From NCBI GenBank assembly GCA_023212695.1, contig JALCCG010000004.1, forward strand, positions 1 through 64,000: DNA of 64,000 nucleotides, written 5' to 3'. The translations under genes and the position numbers were made by a program. The stretch comes from Sporisorium sorghi. Its lineage: Eukaryota; Basidiomycota; Ustilaginomycetes; Ustilaginales; Ustilaginaceae. Positions 59,011 to 64,000 of the stretch are shown here, in pieces (within the stretch, counting starts at the first letter, position 1; the number at the start of each line of letters is the position of its first letter). A model generated the notes under the pieces. That model worked only from the letters and a program-made list of their open reading frames with translations. It was not told the origin of the DNA and ran no database searches.

Positions 59011-60038
59011 CAAATCATTCTATGGAATTTATTATGGCGGGCCGACGTCAAAGACGCCGCCGCTGGATACTTGTTACCAGTCTCCTTGCTGTGCTTGCAT
59101 GTTTGCTGTGCAGTGCCATGCTATTACTTGGGAACACCATCTATCCGATTCAAGATGTAATCCGGGCGCTTTCTGGAGAACAAATCAAAGGCGTTTCTTT
59201 TGCCGTGAGTACCATACGTCTACCGAGAATGCTGGCGGGTCTTTTTGCCGGGTTTGCCTTCGGCGTTGCCGGGTTCACGTTCCAGACCATGCTGCGAAAT
59301 CCCCTGGCGAACCCCAATGTCATCGGGATTACGTCAGGCTCAAGCGCTGCAGCTGTTTTTTGCATCGTGATCCTTCATGCAAACGGAGCTGTCGTTTCCC
59401 TAGCTGCAGTCATTGCAGGCCTGGCCACGGTATTATTCATTTATGTACTCTCCAGAGGCAAGGTATTCTCCATCGGACGGCTAATTCTGATCGGAATCGG
59501 CATCCAGGCTATGCTTGACGCTGTCATCTCTTACCTTCTATTGGTTAGTTCCGAGAAAGATGTTCCCTCAGCGCTCCGATGGCTCACGGGCAGCCTCAAC
59601 GGCTCCCAATTGCAAGAGCTGCCGCCTCTGGTTATTACGGTGATCATCTGTTCGCCAATCGTCATAATGCTGAGCAAACATCTAAGCATATTGGAGCTTG
59701 GAGAACAAACGGCTTCCTCTCTCGGGGTAGACACGGACAAGACCCGAATTGTGCTTATTGTGAGTTCCGTCTGCATGGTTGCCATTGCTACCGCTACCAC
59801 GGGTCCGATCGCCTTTGTCTCCTTCCTGGCGGGACCAATCGCCAAAAGACTCGTTGGCGCCGGCTCCTCGAACGCGCTTCCGGCAGGCCTTGTTGGCGTT
59901 AATCTAGTCCTGGCGGCAGATCTAATCGGACAGTTTGCTTTTGAGTACAGATTCCCCGTAGGCATCATTACCGGATTACTCGGAGCGCCTTATCTGATCT
60001 TCCTGTTAATCCGAATGAATCGAAAGGGGGAATTATAA
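59007..60038 (+). CDS. FecCD-family siderophore permease
   Basis: A 343-residue partner permease: TFQTMLRNPLANPNVIGITS, GEQTASSLGVDTDKTRIVLI and GPIAFVSFLAGPIAKRLVGA are the corresponding family motifs. It begins in the ATGA overlap with the first permease and ends sharing one base with the ATPase gene. ATG 59007 is chosen; an internal Met ten codons on (MAGRRQRR) is possible, though the overlap favours the first. Confidence 0.95.
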   Translation: MTNHSMEFIMAGRRQRRRRWILVTSLLAVLACLLCSAMLLLGNTIYPIQDVIRALSGEQIKGVSFAVSTIRLPRMLAGLFAGFAFGVAGFTFQTMLRNPLANPNVIGITSGSSAAAVFCIVILHANGAVVSLAAVIAGLATVLFIYVLSRGKVFSIGRLILIGIGIQAMLDAVISYLLLVSSEKDVPSALRWLTGSLNGSQLQELPPLVITVIICSPIVIMLSKHLSILELGEQTASSLGVDTDKTRIVLIVSSVCMVAIATATTGPIAFVSFLAGPIAKRLVGAGSSNALPAGLVGVNLVLAADLIGQFAFEYRFPVGIITGLLGAPYLIFLLIRMNRKGEL

Positions 60039-60853
60039 TGAAACCGACACCTATTTTTCAAGGCGAGCAAATCGTAGCGGGCTATGATAATAAAGCGGTT
60101 ATTCACGGTGTAGACCTGGTTATCCCGAGCAACAAAATAAGCGTTATTATTGGATCCAATGGCTGCGGGAAGTCTACGCTGCTTAAAACATTGGCCAGGC
60201 TTATCAAGCCCATATCGGGGAGCGTTACTCTGGACGGCAAACCCATCAGCAAAATCCCGGCCAAACAATTGGCCCGAGTGGTAGGATTGCTGCCGCAGTC
60301 CCCCATTGTTCCGGAAGGGATCTCTGTAGCGGATTTGGTTGGACGAGGAAGGTTTCCGCACCAATCGCTGCTGAGCGGATGGACCAAGAAGGATCACGAG
60401 GCTGTTGCCGAAGCGATGACCATTATGAATATAACCGAGTTTGCCAACCATAATATTGACGAGCTTTCAGGCGGTCAACGACAGCGCGTCTGGATTGCCA
60501 TGGCTCTGGCGCAGCAAACCGATATCTTGTTTCTCGATGAACCAACAACCTTTTTGGATATCACGTATCAAGTCGAGATTCTGGACCTGCTCACCGATCT
60601 AAACCGAAAACACGGAACAACAATTGTCATGGTGCTTCATGATATCAACTTGTCCGCGCGTTATGCAGACCATATTTTTGCGCTGGATACAGGAAAGCTT
60701 GTCGCTGAAGGTACGCCAACCGAGGTTATTACTAGCACGCTGGTCAAAGACATTTTCGGGCTTAATTGCACGGTGATCTCGGACCCCGTCTCGGGATCGC
60801 CTCTGGTAGTACCCAAAGGACGATATCATGTGAGTGATCCACATCCTTCTTAA
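60038..60853 (+). CDS. Siderophore ABC transporter ATP-binding protein (FecE/FhuC type)
   Basis: A 271-residue ATPase with Walker [15 protein letters not shown] (near residues 37-50), Q-loop [12 protein letters not shown], signature [18 protein letters not shown], Walker [14 protein letters not shown] and the switch His in [16 protein letters not shown]. The ribosome site AAAGGGGG lies inside the upstream permease gene. It completes the importer. A GC-rich hairpin follows. Confidence 0.95.
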   Translation: MKPTPIFQGEQIVAGYDNKAVIHGVDLVIPSNKISVIIGSNGCGKSTLLKTLARLIKPISGSVTLDGKPISKIPAKQLARVVGLLPQSPIVPEGISVADLVGRGRFPHQSLLSGWTKKDHEAVAEAMTIMNITEFANHNIDELSGGQRQRVWIAMALAQQTDILFLDEPTTFLDITYQVEILDLLTDLNRKHGTTIVMVLHDINLSARYADHIFALDTGKLVAEGTPTEVITSTLVKDIFGLNCTVISDPVSGSPLVVPKGRYHVSDPHPS

Positions 60854-60863
60854 ATAAGGAACA

Positions 60864-60882
60864 AGCCCCCCCCTCGGGGGCT
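60864..60882 (+). terminator. Terminator-like hairpin after the siderophore operon
   Basis: AGCCCCC pairs with GGGGGCT around a short C/T loop, 10 bases past the ATPase stop. The following tract is only moderately T-rich. Confidence 0.7.
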
Positions 60883-60935
60883 GCTTCCAATTCTCACGAT
60901 GAAGTTAAAGAATGCAAGCTCATGTCCTCCAAACC

Positions 60936-61622
60936 TTAAACATGCTTCCACCATACCCCCGCACACTCCGGCACGGTTGACCATTGGTTTGCCTGAATTT
61001 TATCTGATAACTCCTCTCCGAAAAAGAACCCTGTGCACTGCTGCGCCTCTTCCACCGTATCAAACACATAGTCCATCCGGATCCAACGATGGTTAAATCC
61101 ATATGTACGCTCTAATTGTGCATAATAATCCACTAGGAAGTCAGGAGGGTTCGGCGTATCTGTGCCGGTTCCCATCGTCTCCAGAATGATTATCGTCCCG
61201 CCCGGCCTCAAGACACGCTGCAGCTCAGCCATCACCTGCTCCAGATTCTGACTGCAGTTCTCTTGGTTTGAATGAGCCAGATAACTGATGCTCCAGCCCG
61301 ACACCACCAGGTCCACGCTCGATGAAGCAAGCGGCAAGCTGCGATGATCGGCAACCACCGTAGTCCAATTGCGCGTATGGTGAAGGTGAATAAACTTGTC
61401 ATCCAAAATATCCAGCATCGGCTGCGAGATGTCAGTACAAATCAAGGAGCTGACGTCAGAAACAAGCGGTATGGACAATCGTCCTGATCCTGCTCCCAGA
61501 TCCAGCACGTCCAATCCCTCGCATGATCTGATTCCATGGATCACACCAGATAAATCGGGCTGTCTGCTAACCATGATCTCATAGGCCTCAGCCTGTTTGT
61601 TGTATATATCATCAATCGCCAT
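60936..61622 (-). CDS. Class I SAM-dependent methyltransferase
   Basis: A 228-residue methyltransferase: SAM motif I LDVLDLGAGSGRLSIPLV (residues 37-54), acidic end of strand 2 in LICTDISQPML, motif near VVADHRSLPLASSSVDLVV and LRPGGTIIILETMG. The C-terminal part (YAQLERTYGFNHRWIRMDYV) may bind the acceptor. The acceptor is unknown. The start at 61622 follows AGGAG by ten bases. It is 63 bases after the alpha/beta hydrolase gene's start side, both leftward. Confidence 0.9.
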   Translation of the reverse strand: MAIDDIYNKQAEAYEIMVSRQPDLSGVIHGIRSCEGLDVLDLGAGSGRLSIPLVSDVSSLICTDISQPMLDILDDKFIHLHHTRNWTTVVADHRSLPLASSSVDLVVSGWSISYLAHSNQENCSQNLEQVMAELQRVLRPGGTIIILETMGTGTDTPNPPDFLVDYYAQLERTYGFNHRWIRMDYVFDTVEEAQQCTGFFFGEELSDKIQANQWSTVPECAGVWWKHV

Positions 61623-61685
61623 AACGTGCTCAACTCCTGTCAGAATAGTGTTAGTCCTGTTAAATTATTGTCCCTCTTCTCTCTC

Positions 61686-62591
61686 CTACATGGTGTTTTG
61701 TGTATCGTTGTTGCCCAGACAGAATTGTTGGATTGCCCGATGAATAATCTCCGGCTGCTCATGATTGATGGCATGTCCCGCATCCTTCACGATCCGATAA
61801 ATCATGCCATAATCAATCAATCGGTGGATGGCCTTGGGGTAGTTGCTCAGCATGTCTTGGTCGCCAATGAGAAATAGGGCCTTATGCCGGATCACACGAA
61901 AGTCTTCCGCAGGGAAAATCGTAATCTTATGATGCCTCATGGATGCATTGTTGAAGAACTTGAGCAGATAGATCCAGTGCTGCATAAGCTCGGGATGTTC
62001 CTCGAATGGAGCGACCTGCGGTCCGCACAGCTTTCGCAGCAATTTCCGCGCATTTCGTTCTGAAGGAAATAAGGCCTCCGGTAGAAAAGCTTTCATCATT
62101 TTGCTCATAACCTCTAGCTGGCTCCCGGCAATGCTGCCGGCCATGCATACGATTTTTTCAACACGATCCGGTCGCATAAGGGCATAATGATAAGCGAGAT
62201 AAGCTCCATAGGATACTCCTGCAATATATACGGAGTTGATCCGCAATGCCTCAAGGATTTCGTCCAGCCATTTCGCCTGATCAAATGGCTGACTGTAATT
62301 GTCATTCGGTTCGCTTTTCCCTGAACCGCCGATGTTGTCAATTGCAATGACATAGAAGGTTTGGGACAGCTCTTCCATGTTATAGACCCACATCATGGCT
62401 GCGTTATCTCCCGTCCCATGCAAGAGCAGCAGGGGAGGATTCTCCGATGAGCCTGCCGTTATAATGTGAGTGATGCCGTATGTCGTAGGAATGTTCTGTT
62501 GTTCTAGGGGAACCGACAAGCCTGCCAATAATCGATCATAGGATTCATAGATGAGCCGTTGTCCATTCTCGGTTTTATAACGCGGTCGCAA
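61686..62591 (-). CDS. Alpha/beta hydrolase
   Basis: A 301-residue alpha/beta-hydrolase: oxyanion region PLLLLHGTGDNAAMMW (near 53-68), the nucleophile elbow VYIAGVSYGAYLAYHYAL (Ser near 128), the acid in FLIGDQDMLSNYP and the catalytic His in VKDAGHAINHEQPE. The start is TTG 62591, with GGAGGTGGACAGGGA before it. Substrates may be esters or lactones. It is probably co-transcribed with the methyltransferase gene downstream. Confidence 0.9.
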   Translation of the reverse strand: MRPRYKTENGQRLIYESYDRLLAGLSVPLEQQNIPTTYGITHIITAGSSENPPLLLLHGTGDNAAMMWVYNMEELSQTFYVIAIDNIGGSGKSEPNDNYSQPFDQAKWLDEILEALRINSVYIAGVSYGAYLAYHYALMRPDRVEKIVCMAGSIAGSQLEVMSKMMKAFLPEALFPSERNARKLLRKLCGPQVAPFEEHPELMQHWIYLLKFFNNASMRHHKITIFPAEDFRVIRHKALFLIGDQDMLSNYPKAIHRLIDYGMIYRIVKDAGHAINHEQPEIIHRAIQQFCLGNNDTQNTM

Positions 62592-62636
62592 TCCCTGTCC
62601 ACCTCCATGAAATTGAACTTAACTAACGATTTATCG

Positions 62637-62783
62637 CTATTCTTGTTGTTCATGGTGATGGGTGTAGATGCTGATCAATTCCTCCAGCTTATGTATCGTC
62701 TTATATGGCTTGGCTTCAAGAGTGTCATCCCATGGTTCCCTATCTCTTGAACACCATATGGCTTGCAAGCCGCTCCGTGCTCC
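62637..62783 (-). pseudogene. C-terminal fossil of a HAD-superfamily hydrolase
   Basis: The apparent intergenic DNA translates without stops as GARSGLQAIWCSRDREPWDD then TLEAKPYKTIHKLEELISI to a TAG at 62637-62639. This matches the last 45-50 residues of HAD phosphatases (GAR-x-G-x-x-x-IW, then EPW, then I-x-x-L-x-EL). The preceding metal motif is lost, and a stop lies just upstream. Nothing of the 5' part remains in the window. Confidence 0.6.
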
Positions 62784-62820
62784 CTATCGCTTTTATTGTC
62801 ATAGACCCCCCGCTTTCCCC

Positions 62821-63348
62821 CTACCTCGTTACGATCTCGTAACTCTTTACATAACCACGTTCATTCAAATAGATGAAGAGCTTCTCACTCTTGTAATCCA
62901 TCCTACGCAATGCGCCAAGATCATACACCACTGTATCATCATCATCGTCAGCCCGATTGGCACTATCGCTGGCACCGAGGAGATCCATCACTTCCGCCGG
63001 GGTTAAGCCCACGAGGTTATGCTCCTGTAGAAAATCGTTCACCATCAGCGCACGCTGCTCAGGATAACCCACCCATCGATTGTAATCAAAACGCTGCAAC
63101 GACAGGTTGTAACTTAAGGCGTAGATTGAGAAAAATAGGAGCAGCACACCGATTATGACGGTAGACGCATAATGCTGCTTCAGAAACATGCTCCATGTTG
63201 TTCTGGATATCCGATACAGAATGAACAACAGCAGCAGTACGGGTAAGGACACCCACGATACCGATACAAAAGATAACGCAATATGATAATGATAGATTAA
63301 CCGGATAACAACTGCGGCGTAAATCACAACATATATTCCTACGACCAA
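62821..63348 (-). CDS. Membrane protein with C-terminal SmpA/OmlA-like domain
   Basis: A protein of at least 175 residues with three hydrophobic segments (about 1-17, 24-45 and 62-80) and an extracytoplasmic C-terminal domain (MVNDFLQEHNLVGLTPAEVM, DLLGASDSAN, LFIYLNERGYVKSYEIVT) like small SmpA/OmlA or BLIP-type folds. The TTG at 63348 has no good ribosome site. The open frame continues upstream as ADHRKYVWNSHAAVLGL, with GGAGGT nine bases before an ATC codon (63397-63399), which suggests a rare start or a lost start codon. Confidence 0.65.
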   Translation of the reverse strand: MVVGIYVVIYAAVVIRLIYHYHIALSFVSVSWVSLPVLLLLFILYRISRTTWSMFLKQHYASTVIIGVLLLFFSIYALSYNLSLQRFDYNRWVGYPEQRALMVNDFLQEHNLVGLTPAEVMDLLGASDSANRADDDDDTVVYDLGALRRMDYKSEKLFIYLNERGYVKSYEIVTR

Positions 63349-63498
63349 CCCTAGAACGGCGGCATGCGAATTCCAGACGTACTTTCTATGATCTGCGATA
63401 CGTTGTGCACCTCCAAGCTATGTATTAACCCCAATTCTTACGGACTTTATTATCCAGATCAAACACAATTCCACCATATGCATACTCCGACCTCCAGC

Positions 63499-64000
63499 TC
63501 ATGGCCGTCGCTCCTCTAACAAACTACGCATTTCACGCTTCGATATAGATGTAATCTGGGCGATGTGATGGCGGTTATGCCATACGAATCGCTGCAGCGC
63601 GATATCAAGGGTAATGCTGCTAAGCACTTGGGTTCTCATGGTTCTTTGGAAATCCTCAGGCTTTAATTCCTTAAGCAAAATTAAGAAACGGAAATGAAGT
63701 GTTTCCAGCAGCGTAAGCGAGTTCTCAATGGGAACCTCTCTGTAATCACTCAGCTCCGCCCATAAATCCTCCCGGTACGAACTAGCTAAGGGTTCATCTT
63801 CGGTCAGCGCGCGTTTAAAACGCAAATAAGCGTTCATATCATTATCCGCCAAGTGGTGAATAATCTGCCGAATGCTCCACCCGCCCTCCCGATAAGAGGC
63901 ATCCAGTTCGGACGGAGTTAGGTTCATAATGATTTGCCGAAGGGTCGGTACGATAGCAGGAATCCGACCAATGAATTGCTGCCTTTCTTCCTTGGTGGGT
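63499..64000 (-). CDS. YfiT-like DinB-superfamily protein (5' end cut by window)
   Basis: At least 167 residues, open to the right edge. It matches the YfiT/BstA-type DinB branch: TKEERQQFIGRIPAIVPTLR at the truncated N-terminus, YREGGWSIRQIIHHLADNDM and the metal-site end FVWHNRHHIAQI. The candidate metal ligands are His in IIHHLAD, and two His in WHNRHHIAQ. Known relatives are metal-dependent bacillithiol transferases or hydrolases; the exact role is not shown. Its start lies beyond the window. Confidence 0.9.
   Translation of the reverse strand, partial: PTKEERQQFIGRIPAIVPTLRQIIMNLTPSELDASYREGGWSIRQIIHHLADNDMNAYLRFKRALTEDEPLASSYREDLWAELSDYREVPIENSLTLLETLHFRFLILLKELKPEDFQRTMRTQVLSSITLDIALQRFVWHNRHHIAQITSISKREMRSLLEERRP

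Noticed and set aside
1..64000. CRISPR arrays, rRNA, tRNA genes and intact insertion sequences
   Set aside because: No regularly spaced repeats, no recognisable tRNA or rRNA sequence and no complete transposase were found on reading both strands; this is by eye, not by a covariance search.

Overview
The window reads as a chromosomal segment of a Paenibacillus-like member of the Bacillales. The grounds are strong AGGAGG-type ribosome sites, YesM/YesN-type two-component proteins beside LplB/YtcP-type sugar permeases, many glycoside hydrolases, a CcpA-type cre site, a Fur box, and a dense population of small GNAT, NUDIX, DinB, HAD and phosphotransferase genes. Species assignment is inference; no rRNA or tRNA gene was seen.

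Layout. 0-3.6 kb: iclR-tctC-tctB-tctA, a tripartite tricarboxylate transporter operon read leftwards from one promoter with an overlapping cre site and an IclR-type palindrome; tctA runs off the left edge. 3.7-5.7 kb: an ECF-type sigma factor divergent from a complete ClpP paralogue and a small protein. 5.7-25.8 kb: about two dozen small, mostly leftward housekeeping and resistance-type genes (phosphotransferases, DinB proteins, NUDIX, GNAT, PepF, a paired SMR exporter with a LysR regulator, HADs, VanZ, an AlkZ-like protein, an orphan ABC ATPase, an MBL hydrolase), with several decayed genes between them. 25.8-41.4 kb: a carbohydrate region with a mutarotase-like protein, a 1112-residue DUF5107/TPR protein, an AraC regulator, a GH36 alpha-galactosidase, a lipoprotein solute-binding protein, a histidine kinase/response regulator pair and two ABC permeases. 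No ATPase is encoded for this importer, so a shared MsmX-like ATPase is presumed.

41.4-49.1 kb is an AT-richer accessory island. It holds a three-gene leftward operon (DUF4297/Cap4-like nuclease, Rad50/SMC-like ATPase with a CxxC hook, Mrr-like PD-(D/E)XK protein), then a membrane protein broken by a frameshift, a 32-residue zinc-ribbon protein, a decayed large serine recombinase, a Q/E-rich orphan protein, an XRE regulator and a second recombinase fragment. The operon resembles Lamassu and ABC-three-component defence systems but carries an unusual third gene, and is the best candidate for a new system here.

49.1-56.6 kb: a second glycan locus with a GH95 enzyme, a secreted GH36-like enzyme with an N-terminal carbohydrate-binding-like domain, and an intracellular paralogue broken by one apparent base insertion. 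56.7-60.9 kb: a Fur-boxed iron-siderophore ABC operon, complete with binding lipoprotein, two FecCD permeases and ATPase. 60.9-64 kb: a methyltransferase, an alpha/beta hydrolase, a HAD fossil, a membrane protein with an unclear start, and a YfiT-like DinB protein cut by the right edge.

A recurring theme is gene decay: at least eight fragments or frameshifted genes lie in apparent intergenic DNA. Several of the breaks sit in short homopolymers, so sequencing error must be excluded for those.
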